Below are positions 36,557-45,434 of a stretch of 64,000 bases of DNA, one piece after another. The notes below the pieces were generated by a model. The model was not told the origin of the DNA. It was given only the letters and a program-made list of their open reading frames with translations, and did not search any database. The stretch is from Pseudomonas putida (GTDB taxonomy: Bacteria; Pseudomonadota; Gammaproteobacteria; Pseudomonadales; Pseudomonadaceae): positions 124,001-188,000 of the forward strand of contig NZ_MNAH01000010.1 of NCBI RefSeq assembly GCF_001976065.1, read 5' to 3'. Numbering within the stretch: the first letter of the stretch is position 1; each line of letters opens with the position of its first letter. A program made the position numbers and the translations under genes.

Positions 36557-38449
36557 ATGACAATAAGATCGCTACCCGCCCTTTCCCCCTTGACCGTCGC
36601 CGTACAGGCTCTTTTGCTGGTCGGCGGCCTGTCCCTGAGCGCTGTTGGTCATGCCGAAACCGCACCGGCCACTGCTACCCGTAATGTGAGTTGGGAAGAC
36701 ATTGCCAACGACCACTTGACCACCAAGGACGTGCTGCAATACGGCATGGGCACCAACGCCCAGCGCTGGAGTACGCTGGCCCAGGTCAACGACAGGAATG
36801 TGTTCAAGCTGACCCCGGCCTGGTCCTATTCCTTCGGTGACGAGAAGCAGCGCGGCCAGGAATCGCAGGCCATCGTCAGCGACGGCGTGGTCTACGTCAC
36901 CGGCTCGTATTCGCGGGTATTCGCCCTGGATGCCAAGACCGGCAAGCGCCTGTGGACCTACAACCATCGATTGCCGGACAACATTCGCCCGTGCTGCGAC
37001 GTGGTCAACCGCGGCGCGGCGATCTATGGCGACAAGATCTACTTCGGCACCCTCGATGCGCGGCTGATCGCCCTGGACAAGAACACCGGCAAGGTGGTGT
37101 GGAACAAGAAGTTCGGCGACCACGCCGCGGGCTACACCATGACCGGCGCCCCAGTGCTGATCAAGGACAAGACCAGCGGCAAGGTGCTGCTGATCCATGG
37201 CAGTTCCGGCGATGAGTTCGGCGTGGTCGGCCAGCTCTACGCCCGCGATCCGGACACCGGCGAAGAAGTCTGGATGCGGCCTTTCGTCGAAGGCCACATG
37301 GGCCGCCTGAACGGCAAGGACAGTACCCCCACCGGCGATGTGAAGGCGCCGTCGTGGCCGAACGATCCGACCACCGAAACCGGCAAGGTCGAGGCCTGGA
37401 GCCACGGCGGTGGCGCGCCCTGGCAGAGCGCCAGCTTCGATCCCGACACCAACACCATCATCGTCGGCGCCGGCAACCCGGGCCCCTGGAACACCTGGGC
37501 GCGCACCTCGAAGGACGGCAACCCGCACGATTACGACAGCCTCTACACCTCGGGCCAGGTGGGCGTCGACCCGAGCACCGGCGAGGTCAAATGGTTCTAC
37601 CAGCACACGCCGAACGATGCCTGGGACTTCTCCGGCAACAACGAGCTTGTGCTGTTCGACTACAAGGACAAAAACGGCAAGACGGTCAAGGCCACCGGCC
37701 ACGCCGACCGCAACGGGTTCTTCTACGTGGTCGACCGCAACAACGGCAAATTGCAGAACGCCTTCCCCTTTGTCGACAACATCACGTGGGCCAGCCACAT
37801 CGACCTCAAGACCGGCCGCCCGGTGGAGAACGAAGGCCAGCGTCCGGCCAAGCCGTTGCCGGGCGAAACCAAGGGCAAGCCGGTAGAAGTCTCGCCGCCG
37901 TTCCTGGGCGGCAAGAACTGGAACCCCATGGCCTACAGCCAGGACACCGGGCTGTTCTACATTCCGGGCAACCAGTGGAAAGAGGAATACTGGACCGAAG
38001 AGGTCAACTACAAGAAAGGCTCGGCCTACCTGGGCATGGGTTTTCGTATCAAGCGCATGTACGACGATCACGTCGGCACCCTGCGGGCGATGAACCCGAC
38101 CACCGGCAAAGTGGTCTGGGAGCACAAGGAACACCTGCCACTGTGGGCCGGCGTACTGGCGACCAAGGGCAACCTGGTGTTCACCGGCACCGGCGACGGT
38201 TTCTTCAAGGCCTTCGATGCGAAAACCGGCAAGGAGTTGTGGAAGTTCCAGACCGGCAGCGGCATCGTCTCCCCGCCGATCACCTGGGAGCAGGACGGCG
38301 AGCAGTACATCGGCGTGACCGTCGGCTACGGCGGCGCGGTGCCGTTGTGGGGCGGCGACATGGCGGAACTGACCAAACCGGTGGCTCAGGGCGGGTCGTT
38401 CTGGGTGTTCAAGATTCCGAGCTGGGATAACCAGACCGCGCAAAGGTAA
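36557..38449 (+). CDS. pedE: Calcium-dependent PQQ alcohol dehydrogenase PedE/ExaA
   Basis: 630-residue periplasmic quinoprotein close in sequence to P. aeruginosa ExaA. Signal peptide (AVQALLLVGGLSLSAVGHA), adjacent-Cys motif IRPCCDVVNRG, catalytic region PNDAWDFSGNNE with Asp357 and Ser359. Ser at +2 indicates Ca2+ rather than lanthanide. It oxidises ethanol, 2-phenylethanol and similar alcohols and passes electrons to PedF. I take the ATG at 36557 (MTIRSLPALS). The earlier ATG at 36449 lies in promoter DNA. Confidence 0.95.
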   Translation: MTIRSLPALSPLTVAVQALLLVGGLSLSAVGHAETAPATATRNVSWEDIANDHLTTKDVLQYGMGTNAQRWSTLAQVNDRNVFKLTPAWSYSFGDEKQRGQESQAIVSDGVVYVTGSYSRVFALDAKTGKRLWTYNHRLPDNIRPCCDVVNRGAAIYGDKIYFGTLDARLIALDKNTGKVVWNKKFGDHAAGYTMTGAPVLIKDKTSGKVLLIHGSSGDEFGVVGQLYARDPDTGEEVWMRPFVEGHMGRLNGKDSTPTGDVKAPSWPNDPTTETGKVEAWSHGGGAPWQSASFDPDTNTIIVGAGNPGPWNTWARTSKDGNPHDYDSLYTSGQVGVDPSTGEVKWFYQHTPNDAWDFSGNNELVLFDYKDKNGKTVKATGHADRNGFFYVVDRNNGKLQNAFPFVDNITWASHIDLKTGRPVENEGQRPAKPLPGETKGKPVEVSPPFLGGKNWNPMAYSQDTGLFYIPGNQWKEEYWTEEVNYKKGSAYLGMGFRIKRMYDDHVGTLRAMNPTTGKVVWEHKEHLPLWAGVLATKGNLVFTGTGDGFFKAFDAKTGKELWKFQTGSGIVSPPITWEQDGEQYIGVTVGYGGAVPLWGGDMAELTKPVAQGGSFWVFKIPSWDNQTAQR

Positions 38450-38492
38450 GCACTCAGCGGGCTAACCCACTCCCGACAGGAACACTACATAC

Positions 38493-38520
38493 CCCTGTGG
38501 GAGCGGGCTTGCCCGCGAAG
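38493..38520. repeat. Single REP unit
   Basis: CCTGTGGGAGCGGGCTTGCC..., one arm only, between pedE and the pentapeptide gene. Confidence 0.75.
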
Positions 38521-38550
38521 ACTCGCTCAACTCCACCCGAGAATTGCGCC

Positions 38551-39192
38551 ATGAAATACCTATCGCTCTTACTTCTACTCACCCTGCCGCTGGCCCACGC
38601 CGACGACGACACCCCCCTGATCATCAACGGCTGCACCATCGCCGAACACAGCCAGTGCCCCGGCGCCAATCTCAAGGGCGCCGACCTGAGCAACCAGGAC
38701 CTGCGCAACATGAACCTCAGCGGTGCCGACCTTCGCCAAGCCGACCTGCGTCACGCCCGCCTCGACCTCGCCAATCTGGAAAAGGCCCGGCTACAGGGCG
38801 CGAACCTGACCCGCGCGAGCCTGCAACAGAGCAATGCGCGCCTGGCTGATTTCACCGGCGCCACGCTGGTGGCGATCCAGGGCTGGGGGATGTTCGCCCA
38901 GGGCGCGCAGTTCGCCAACGCCGACCTTAGCGGCGCCTACCTGCAATTCGCCCGTCTCTCCGGGGCCAGGCTGCACAACAGCAACCTGCGCGCCGCCGAC
39001 CTGGAGATGACCTGGCTGAGCAAGGCCGACCTCAAGGACGCCAACCTCAGCGACGCCAACCTGCAGGAGGCCAAGTTGGGTGAAAGCAACCTGGAGCACG
39101 CCAACCTCAACGGCTCGCGCCAGCACTATGCGAACTTTCAGGATGCGAACATGGAGGGCTGTACGGGGTGCCCGACGACTTGGGACAAATGA
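38551..39192 (+). CDS. Secreted pentapeptide-repeat protein
   Basis: 213 residues with a signal peptide (YLSLLLLLTLPLAHA) followed by about 30 A(D/N)Lxx repeats (GADLSNQDLRNMNLSGADL and onward), which form a right-handed quadrilateral beta-helix. Two Cys pairs (NGCTIAEHSQC and EGCTGC) flank the repeat. The same gene sits downstream of pedE in P. putida. Function unknown. ATG at 38551; the longer frame upstream reads through a REP. Confidence 0.85.
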   Translation: MKYLSLLLLLTLPLAHADDDTPLIINGCTIAEHSQCPGANLKGADLSNQDLRNMNLSGADLRQADLRHARLDLANLEKARLQGANLTRASLQQSNARLADFTGATLVAIQGWGMFAQGAQFANADLSGAYLQFARLSGARLHNSNLRAADLEMTWLSKADLKDANLSDANLQEAKLGESNLEHANLNGSRQHYANFQDANMEGCTGCPTTWDK

Positions 39193-39210
39193 CCTGAATG
39201 CAACACACCC

Positions 39211-39300
39211 CCCTGTGGGAGCGGGCTTGCTCGCGACAGCGGAGTGTCATTGAGCATTTTCGTGACTGACACACCGTCTGCGCAAGCCCGCTCCCACAGG
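39211..39300. repeat. REP inverted pair
   Basis: GTGGGAGCGGGCTTGCTCGCG ... GCGCAAGCCCGCTCCCACA in the convergent gap between the pentapeptide gene and pedR2. Confidence 0.9.
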
Positions 39301-39326
39301 GGATGGGTGTTGAATGGACGAGCGAG

Positions 39327-39965
39327 TCATCCCGCCTTGCGCACCACCCCCATATCAATCCCCAGATGCACCAATTCGGCATGGGAGCTCACCTGCAACT
39401 TGCTCTTGAGCAACGTCAGGTGATTGGAAACCGTCTTGCTGCTGATGCTCAGTTGCTCGGCAATCTGTCGCGCGGGGGTGCCCTTGGCGAGCATCACGAA
39501 AATCTCCAGCTCGCGCTGGGTCATGCTCTGCAGGCGCGGGTCGCTGGCGTCCTGTTGCGCATGGCAAGCCAGTTGCGTGGCCAGGGGCTGTTCGATGTAG
39601 GCGTGCCCGGCGAGCACGCGCCGCACCGCTTCGATCAGCACTGGCGGCGCCGAGCTTTTGGTCAGGTAACCCGCGGCCCCGGCGTCCAGTGCCTGGCGCA
39701 CCAGCGGCAGTTCATCGTGCATGCTGAAAAACAGCACCCGCAGTTGCGGCAAACGCTGGCGCAAGCGCCGGGTGGTTTCCAGGCCGCTGATGCCGGGCAG
39801 GCCGAAATCCATGATCACCAGCTGTGGCACGCTCTCCTGAACCCGCAGCAGCGCCTCCTCGCCCGTTGCCGCCTCACGCACCTGCAGCGCCGGTAACAGG
39901 GCGCGCAAAAGGCTCGCGTAGCCCTGGCGGACTACCGCATGGTCATCGACCAGCAAAATACTCAT
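39327..39965 (-). CDS. pedR2: NarL/LuxR-type response regulator PedR2
   Basis: 212 residues: receiver domain (DDHAVVRQ, phospho-Asp in LVIMDFGLPG, Lys in YLTKSS) and a C-terminal LuxR HTH (TQRELEIFVMLAKGTPARQIAEQLSISSKTVSNHL). In P. putida PedR2 with PedS2 controls the rare-earth switch between pedE and pedH. The ATG at 39965 overlaps the pedS2 stop by 4 nt. The longer open frame begins inside pedS2. Confidence 0.9.
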   Translation of the reverse strand: MSILLVDDHAVVRQGYASLLRALLPALQVREAATGEEALLRVQESVPQLVIMDFGLPGISGLETTRRLRQRLPQLRVLFFSMHDELPLVRQALDAGAAGYLTKSSAPPVLIEAVRRVLAGHAYIEQPLATQLACHAQQDASDPRLQSMTQRELEIFVMLAKGTPARQIAEQLSISSKTVSNHLTLLKSKLQVSSHAELVHLGIDMGVVRKAG

Positions 39966-41224
39966 GAAACCTCCAGGGGCATGCTCAAGGTCAGCGCCCA
40001 ACCGGCGCCAGGGTGGCTGATGATGCGCAACTCGCCGCCCAGGCTACGGGCGCGCTCGCGCATCGAATACAACCCGACGCCAGGACGCTGCGGTTGCGCG
40101 GCGCCGCGACCGTTATCGCGCACCAGCAGGCGCAGGTGTGCGCCATGATATTGCAGGCGAACATGAACCTGGCTGGCGTCGGCATGCCGGGCGATGTTGG
40201 TCAGGGCTTCCTGCAGCAAGCGGTACAGATGGGTCTTGTCGGGCGCCGACAACCTTGGCAACTGCGCACTGAGCCGCAGGCGACAAGAGATGCTCTGGCG
40301 GCCCTGCCATTGCTCCACCAGCAAGCGGATGGCTTCGCCCAGCGGCAGGTGCTGCAGGACCACCGGATAGAGGTTGTGCACCAGCGCCCGAAAGCCCTGT
40401 TGCAGGTGTTCGCAGTTGTGCTCCAGTTCCAGCATCGTGCGCTCGACGGTCTGCGGTTGATCGGCCACCAGGCGCAACAGACACGCCTGGGCACGGATCC
40501 CGGCCAGGTACTGACCGAGATCGTCGTGCAGGGTTTGGGCCAGTTGGGTACGCTCCTGTTCCTGCACGGCCAGCAAGGCCTGGGTCAGCCGGGCGTTGTC
40601 GCTGCCGGCCTGCTCCAGCGCCGCGGTCATGCGGTTGAAATGCCCCGCCAGTTGCCTCGCCTCGGGTACCCCTTCGGCGCGCAGGCGCACCTTGAGCTGC
40701 CCGGCGCACACCTGCTGCAACGCCCGCAGTAGCTCATCGAGCAGGCCCATGCCGCGGCGCACGGCCCAGCGAATGGCCAGCAGACTGACCACCAGGGCCA
40801 TCGCACACAGGCTGAGCAACTGTTGCAGGGAGTCCCAGACTTCGTCGATTTCATCCCGCGGATCGACTGCAATCTGCACCCGTCGGCCATCCGCCAGTTC
40901 GAGGACGCTTGCGCCGTGACGGGCCTCAGTGAACAGCAGGCGTCCGAGCCAGGCGTCGAGTCCGGCCTGCACGGCTGGCCGAGGCTGTTCATCCGCCGCC
41001 AGCCACTGCACGCGGACGTGGCGCAGGCCTTGGGTCAGCCGTGGTTGCAGGTCGACCGGGTCACGGGCGGCGGTTTCGCTCAGGTACTCGACCACCGCTT
41101 CGGCCGATTGCAGTTCACGTTCCACATCCTCCAGCGCCTGATGCACCAGCAACGCCATGCACGCCAAGGTGATCAGTGCGAAAAAGCCACAGACCCACAG
41201 GTTGATCCGCCACAGGGCCGACAT
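39962..41224 (-). CDS. pedS2: Sensor histidine kinase PedS2
   Basis: 420 residues. Membrane span at ~8-28, periplasmic sensor (~30-135), second span (~138-158), HAMP (~160-215), then a HisKA_3 dimerisation domain with the phospho-acceptor in LAQTLHDDLGQYLAG and a HATPase with DNGRGA. This is the NarX/UhpB-like kinase type that pairs with LuxR regulators. The periplasmic part would sense lanthanide in the P. putida model. Preceded by a 40-residue membrane peptide gene whose stop is 2 nt before this start. Confidence 0.9.
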   Translation of the reverse strand: MSALWRINLWVCGFFALITLACMALLVHQALEDVERELQSAEAVVEYLSETAARDPVDLQPRLTQGLRHVRVQWLAADEQPRPAVQAGLDAWLGRLLFTEARHGASVLELADGRRVQIAVDPRDEIDEVWDSLQQLLSLCAMALVVSLLAIRWAVRRGMGLLDELLRALQQVCAGQLKVRLRAEGVPEARQLAGHFNRMTAALEQAGSDNARLTQALLAVQEQERTQLAQTLHDDLGQYLAGIRAQACLLRLVADQPQTVERTMLELEHNCEHLQQGFRALVHNLYPVVLQHLPLGEAIRLLVEQWQGRQSISCRLRLSAQLPRLSAPDKTHLYRLLQEALTNIARHADASQVHVRLQYHGAHLRLLVRDNGRGAAQPQRPGVGLYSMRERARSLGGELRIISHPGAGWALTLSMPLEVS

Positions 41225-41226
41225 GC

Positions 41227-41349
41227 CTAGCGCCCCGGTGTCGCGGGCATGACCTGCACCGGTGCGGGGCGCGGGCCGTGGAGCCGGTCGACGCCGATCA
41301 GCGTGAGGATCAGCAGGAGCGGCAACAGCAGTGCCTTGACGATACGCAT
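41227..41349 (-). CDS. 40-residue membrane-anchored peptide upstream of pedS2
   Basis: Reads MRIVKALLLPLLLILTLIGV then a Pro-rich tail ending MPATPGR-stop. One N-terminal hydrophobic span is followed by a short periplasmic tail. A strong GGAGGGG lies about 8 nt before the ATG. The TAG is followed after 2 nt by the pedS2 ATG, so translation is coupled. It may be a small partner of the kinase or a leader for its translation. Not a family I recognise. Confidence 0.6.
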   Translation of the reverse strand: MRIVKALLLPLLLILTLIGVDRLHGPRPAPVQVMPATPGR

Positions 41350-41417
41350 GCCCAGTCCCCTCCAGAGTGGTGGCCGTTAATGCCCATGCTAAAACCGCGC
41401 CGCCCGGCGCGGGCTAC

Positions 41418-41441
41418 TACCTTGGTACTGGCTGGTTGGTA
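41418..41441. promoter_or_regulatory. Best example of the ped-box (perfect TACC-TT-GGTA palindrome plus extra half-site)
   Basis: TACCTTGGTA at 41418-41427, then a second TTGGTA half at 41436-41441 about 14 bp on. It lies midway between the divergent pedS2 leader peptide (69 bp) and the binding-protein gene (80 bp). Related sites: 29312, 31092, 33088, 36410, 45343, 50641 and possibly 57982. Confidence 0.6.
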
Positions 41442-41506
41442 CTTTCTGCATATTTCCACACCTGCCCGGGCTTCCTATGCTGGCGCTACCTGTAATGGAG
41501 AGCCCT

Positions 41507-42691
41507 ATGCGCCAGCTTGCCCCTTACGCCTTGATCTACCTGCTGGCGATTGCCTGCGCCGCCGGGCTGGTCTCCCAGAGCCAGGCGGCGGACGCGCCCT
41601 TGCAGGTGCGCATCGGCTACCTGGGGTATCGCCCGGACCCTGGCCCGCTGCTGTCGAACGTCATTCCCGAACCCGCCGACGCCGGCCTGCGCGGCGCCGA
41701 ACTGGCGATCACCGACAGCAACAGCACCGGGCGCTTTCTCAATCACACCTACAGCCTGGCCAGCGCCAGCGTCGACAGCCCCGAAGCCTTGCTCACAGCG
41801 GCAAAATCGCAGCATGAGCAAGGCCTGCGCCTGTTCGTGGTGAATGCACCGGCCAGCAGCCTGCGCCAACTCAGTGCAGCGCTGCCCGACAGCCTGTTGT
41901 TCAACGCCGGCAGCCCCGACGACAGCCTGCGCACTACCGATTGCCTGCCCAACGTGCTGCACAGCCTGCCGAGCCGGGCGATGCTGGCCGACGCGCTGGC
42001 GCAATTTCTGGTAGTGCGCAAATGGCAACGGGCGTTGCTGATCGTCGGCCCCACGGCGGACGATCAAGCCTACGCCGCCGCCCTGCGTCGCGCGGCCAAA
42101 CGCTTCGGCCTGCAACTGATGGCGGAGAAAGCCTGGCGCTTCGATAACGATCAACGGCGCAGTGCCCAGGCCGACATGCCACTGTTCACCCAGACCGCCG
42201 AATACGACGTGGTGCTGGTGGCCGATGAGCGCGGCGATTTCGGCGAATACGTGCCGTACCAGACCTGGTACCCGCGCCCGGTGGCGGGGACTCAGGGCCT
42301 GACCCCGGTGGGTTGGCACAAGACCGTGGAAACCTACGGCGCCGCCCAGTTGCAGAAGCGCTTCGAAGCCCAGGCCGGACGCTGGATGAACGACCGCGAT
42401 TTCGCCGCATGGATCGCCGTGCGCAGCATCGCCAGCGCCGTGAGCAAATCCCGGCAGACCGAACCGATGGCGATCCGCGACCTGGAAATCAGCGACCAGT
42501 TGCCGCTGGACGGTTTCAAGGGACGCAAGCTCAGCTACCGCCCGTGGAACGGCCAACTGCGCCAACCGATTCCCATCGTGCAGCCTCGGGCGCTGGTCAG
42601 CACCTCGCCCCAGGACGGCTTCCTGCACCCGTTCAACGAGATGGACAGCCTGGGTTACGACAAGCCCGAGGTCAGCTGCCGCTTTCCCTGA
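41507..42691 (+). CDS. PQQ-alcohol-dehydrogenase-associated ABC substrate-binding protein
   Basis: 394 residues with a signal peptide (LIYLLAIACAAGLVSQSQA), branched-chain-type periplasmic binding fold (VRIGYLGYRPDP, LLIVGPTADDQAYA, VVLVADERGDFGEY). First gene of the plus-strand operon with the beta-propeller protein, ATPase and PedC permease. The ABC genes look like an export or efflux type, so a soluble binding protein here may act as a periplasmic sensor or partner rather than in uptake. ATG at 41507 behind GGAG. Confidence 0.85.
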   Translation: MRQLAPYALIYLLAIACAAGLVSQSQAADAPLQVRIGYLGYRPDPGPLLSNVIPEPADAGLRGAELAITDSNSTGRFLNHTYSLASASVDSPEALLTAAKSQHEQGLRLFVVNAPASSLRQLSAALPDSLLFNAGSPDDSLRTTDCLPNVLHSLPSRAMLADALAQFLVVRKWQRALLIVGPTADDQAYAAALRRAAKRFGLQLMAEKAWRFDNDQRRSAQADMPLFTQTAEYDVVLVADERGDFGEYVPYQTWYPRPVAGTQGLTPVGWHKTVETYGAAQLQKRFEAQAGRWMNDRDFAAWIAVRSIASAVSKSRQTEPMAIRDLEISDQLPLDGFKGRKLSYRPWNGQLRQPIPIVQPRALVSTSPQDGFLHPFNEMDSLGYDKPEVSCRFP

Positions 42692-42719
42692 ATACAACAA
42701 CTACAACAAGGAAACTGCC

Positions 42720-43679
42720 ATGCGCCGCACCCTGATTTCTTGCGCCCTGTTGCTCGCCGCAGGACACGCCGCAGCCAGCACCGCCTGGGTCTCCAATGAA
42801 AAGGACAACAGCCTGAGCCTGATCGACATGCAGACCCTGCAAGTCACCGACACCCTGCCCGTCGGCCAGCGCCCCCGTGGCCTGCTGCTGTCCCATGACA
42901 ACAAGTTGCTGTACATCTGCGCCAGCGACTCGGACCGGGTCCAGGTGATGGACGTGGCCACGCGCAAGATCATCAAGGAACTGCCCTCGGGCAAGGACCC
43001 CGAGCAATTCGCCCTGCACCCCAACAATCGCTGGCTGTATGTCTCCAACGAAGACGATGCGCTGGTCACGGTGATCGACACCGAGACGTCCAAGGTCCTC
43101 GGTCAGATCAACGTCGGTGTCGAACCCGAAGGCATGGCCGTCAGCCCTGACGGCAAGTGGGCGGTGAACACCAGCGAAACCACCAACATGCTGCACTGGA
43201 TCGACACCAGCACCCAGACCCTGGCCGACAGCACGCTGGTGGATCAGCGCCCGCGCTTCGTCGAGTTCTCGCCGGACGGTTCACAGCTCTGGGCTTCAGC
43301 GGAAATCGGTGGCACGGTGACCATCCTCGACGTTGCCAGCCGCAAGATCCTCAAGACCCTGAACTTCCAGATCAAGGGCGTGCATCCGGACAAGGTCCAA
43401 CCCGTGGGTGTCAAGCTCAGTGCCGACGGCAAGTATGGCTTCGTCGCGCTCGGCCCCGCGAACCATGTAGCGGTGATCGATGCCAAAACCTTCGAGATTC
43501 TCGATTACCTGTTGGTGGGTCGCCGGGTCTGGCAGATGGCATTCACCCCGGATCAAAAGCAACTGCTGGCCACCAACGGCGTCAGCGGTGACGTCTCGGT
43601 GATCGATGTCGACAGCCTCAAGGTCAGCAAATCGGTAAAGGTCGGGCGGTATCCCTGGGGCGTGGTGGTGACCCCATGA
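42720..43679 (+). CDS. PQQ-dependent catabolism-associated beta-propeller (YVTN) protein
   Basis: 319-residue secreted protein. The signal peptide (LISCALLLAAGHAAA) is followed by about seven 40-residue blades of YVTN type (AWVSNEKDNSLSLIDMQT, LYICASDSDRVQVMD, WLYVSNEDDALVTVID). No PQQ ligand set is visible, so it is likely a binding or scaffold protein. It overlaps the ATPase gene by 4 nt. Confidence 0.85.
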   Translation: MRRTLISCALLLAAGHAAASTAWVSNEKDNSLSLIDMQTLQVTDTLPVGQRPRGLLLSHDNKLLYICASDSDRVQVMDVATRKIIKELPSGKDPEQFALHPNNRWLYVSNEDDALVTVIDTETSKVLGQINVGVEPEGMAVSPDGKWAVNTSETTNMLHWIDTSTQTLADSTLVDQRPRFVEFSPDGSQLWASAEIGGTVTILDVASRKILKTLNFQIKGVHPDKVQPVGVKLSADGKYGFVALGPANHVAVIDAKTFEILDYLLVGRRVWQMAFTPDQKQLLATNGVSGDVSVIDVDSLKVSKSVKVGRYPWGVVVTP

Positions 43680-44407
43680 ACGCCCTGGAAGTCAGCGACC
43701 TGAACTTTGCCTACGGTCCTCGGGAGGCCCTGCGCCAGGTAAACTTCAGCCTGGCGCCTGGACGCTTCGCCGCGCTGCTGGGCCCCAACGGCGCCGGCAA
43801 GTCAACCCTGATCGCGCTGCTGACAAGGCTCTATGACCTGCAGCACGGGGACATCCGGGTCGGCGGCTGTTCATTGCGCAGCGCCCCGCGCCCGGCACTC
43901 AAACAACTGGGTGTGGTGTTCCAGCAAAGCACCCTGGACCTGGACCTCAGCGTCGAGCAGAACCTGCGTTATCACGCCGCGCTGCATGGCATGTCACGCC
44001 GCCAGACGCGCTTGCGAGTCGATGCGGAACTGACTCGCCAGGGCCTGGGCGAGCGCCGCGGCGAACGGGTGCGCGAACTCAATGGCGGCCATCGCCGGCG
44101 AGTGGAAATCGCCCGTGCCCTGCTGCATGAACCGCGTCTGCTGCTGCTCGATGAAGCCAGCGCCGGCCTCGACCCGGCCAGTCGCCTGGCGCTCAACCAG
44201 CACATTCGCAAGCTGTGCCACGAGCAGCGTATCAGCGTGCTCTGGACCACCCACCTGCTGGACGAAGTACAGGCCAGCGATGACCTGTTGATCCTCCATC
44301 AGGGCCGCCTGGTGGCCAGCGGTCAGGCCGATGCACTGAGCCTGGCGCACGGCGGCGACCTGGACTCGGCCTTCACTCGCCTGACCACTTCAGGAGCTTC
44401 CCGATGA
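43676..44407 (+). CDS. ABC transporter ATPase of the PQQ alcohol-dehydrogenase system
   Basis: 243 residues. Walker A GPNGAGKST, Q-loop VVFQQST, Walker B LLLLDEASAGLD and H-loop TTHLL are intact. The signature is unusual: LNGGHRRRVEIARALL instead of LSGGQ. Pairs with the downstream PedC permease (4-nt overlap), an ABC-2 type exporter. Family members sit beside PQQ dehydrogenase genes. Confidence 0.88.
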   Translation: MNALEVSDLNFAYGPREALRQVNFSLAPGRFAALLGPNGAGKSTLIALLTRLYDLQHGDIRVGGCSLRSAPRPALKQLGVVFQQSTLDLDLSVEQNLRYHAALHGMSRRQTRLRVDAELTRQGLGERRGERVRELNGGHRRRVEIARALLHEPRLLLLDEASAGLDPASRLALNQHIRKLCHEQRISVLWTTHLLDEVQASDDLLILHQGRLVASGQADALSLAHGGDLDSAFTRLTTSGASR

Positions 44408-45195
44408 ACGCGTACTGGCAATGCTTGCGCGGTATCGTGCTTCGCGAATGGCTGCGTTTCGTGCTGCAACGCACGCGGTTTCTCAGCGCCCTGGTGCGGC
44501 CGCTGCTATGGCTGTTGGTGTTCGCCGCAGGTTTTCGCGCCGCACTGGGCATCGCCATCATCGAACCCTACGACACCTACATCCCGTACGAGGTCTACAT
44601 CATCCCTGGGCTGGCCTGCATGATCCTGCTGTTCAACGGCATGCAGGGCTCACTGTCGATGGTCTACGACCGCGAGATGGGTAGCATGCGCGTATTGCTC
44701 ACCAGTCCCCTGCCCCGCACCTTCCTGTTGTGCAGCAAGCTGTTGGCCACCTCACTGATTTCGCTGCTGCAGGTGTACGCCTTCCTGGCGATTGCCTGGT
44801 TCTACGGCGTGCAGCCGCCGGCCATGGGTTTGCTGCTGGCCCTGCCGGCGCTGTTGCTGGTGGCCTTGATGCTCAGCGCCCTGGGCCTGTTGCTGTCGAA
44901 CGCGATCCGCCAGCTGGAGAACTTCGCCGGGGTGATGAACTTCGTGATCTTCCCGCTGTTTTTCCTGTCATCGGCGCTCTATCCGCTGTGGAAAATGCGC
45001 GAGGCCAGCGAATGGCTGTACTGGTTGTGCGCGCTGAACCCGTTCTCCCATGCGGTCGAACTGGTGCGGTTTGCCTTGTATGAGCGGTTCAATCCGCTGG
45101 CGCTGGCGGTGTGTTCAGGCCTGACGCTGCTGTTCGCACTGCTCGCCGTACTCACCTTCAACCCCCAACATGCCGCCCTGCGCAAATCCACCTGA
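44404..45195 (+). CDS. pedC: Alcohol ABC transporter permease PedC
   Basis: 263-residue ABC-2 type membrane protein with six hydrophobic spans (for example ALVRPLLWLLVFAAGF, LLLALPALLLVALMLSALGL, NFVIFPLFFLSSALYPLW). Named pedC in phenylethanol-degrading P. putida. Likely export of an alcohol, aldehyde or cofactor-related compound. Last gene of the four-gene operon, followed by a REP pair. Confidence 0.85.
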   Translation: MNAYWQCLRGIVLREWLRFVLQRTRFLSALVRPLLWLLVFAAGFRAALGIAIIEPYDTYIPYEVYIIPGLACMILLFNGMQGSLSMVYDREMGSMRVLLTSPLPRTFLLCSKLLATSLISLLQVYAFLAIAWFYGVQPPAMGLLLALPALLLVALMLSALGLLLSNAIRQLENFAGVMNFVIFPLFFLSSALYPLWKMREASEWLYWLCALNPFSHAVELVRFALYERFNPLALAVCSGLTLLFALLAVLTFNPQHAALRKST

Positions 45196-45205
45196 CCACA
45201 AAAAT

Positions 45206-45314
45206 CCCCTGTGGGAGCGGGCTTGCTCCGGGCGGCGTTCCGACGAAGCCGGTGTGTCATTGAGCAGTCATGTGGAATGTGAAGGCCCCTTCGCGAACAA
45301 GCCCGCTCTCACAG
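45206..45314. repeat. REP inverted pair (second arm diverged)
   Basis: CCTGTGGGAGCGGGCTTGCTC at the left end and CTTCGCGAACAAGCCCGCTCTCACAG at the right, after pedC. Confidence 0.8.
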
Positions 45315-45342
45315 TTGATCTTCATTGAGCATGGAAAACTAA

Positions 45343-45352
45343 TACTTTAGTA
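45343..45352. promoter_or_regulatory. ped-box-like site upstream of the CxxxCW gene
   Basis: TACTTTAGTA, a symmetric variant (TACT-TT-AGTA), 83 bp upstream of the start at 45435. Confidence 0.5.
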
Positions 45353-45434
45353 CTGGTTCCACCTGTCTATCGTCGCATTCCCAACGCCCCGCGACTGGCA
45401 TGTAATGGGTGCATAACTATAAGGATCGAACCCC

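Noticed and set aside
36572..38443. A 623-codon minus-strand frame
   Set aside because: Exact antisense shadow of pedE, which has unmistakable quinoprotein motifs.
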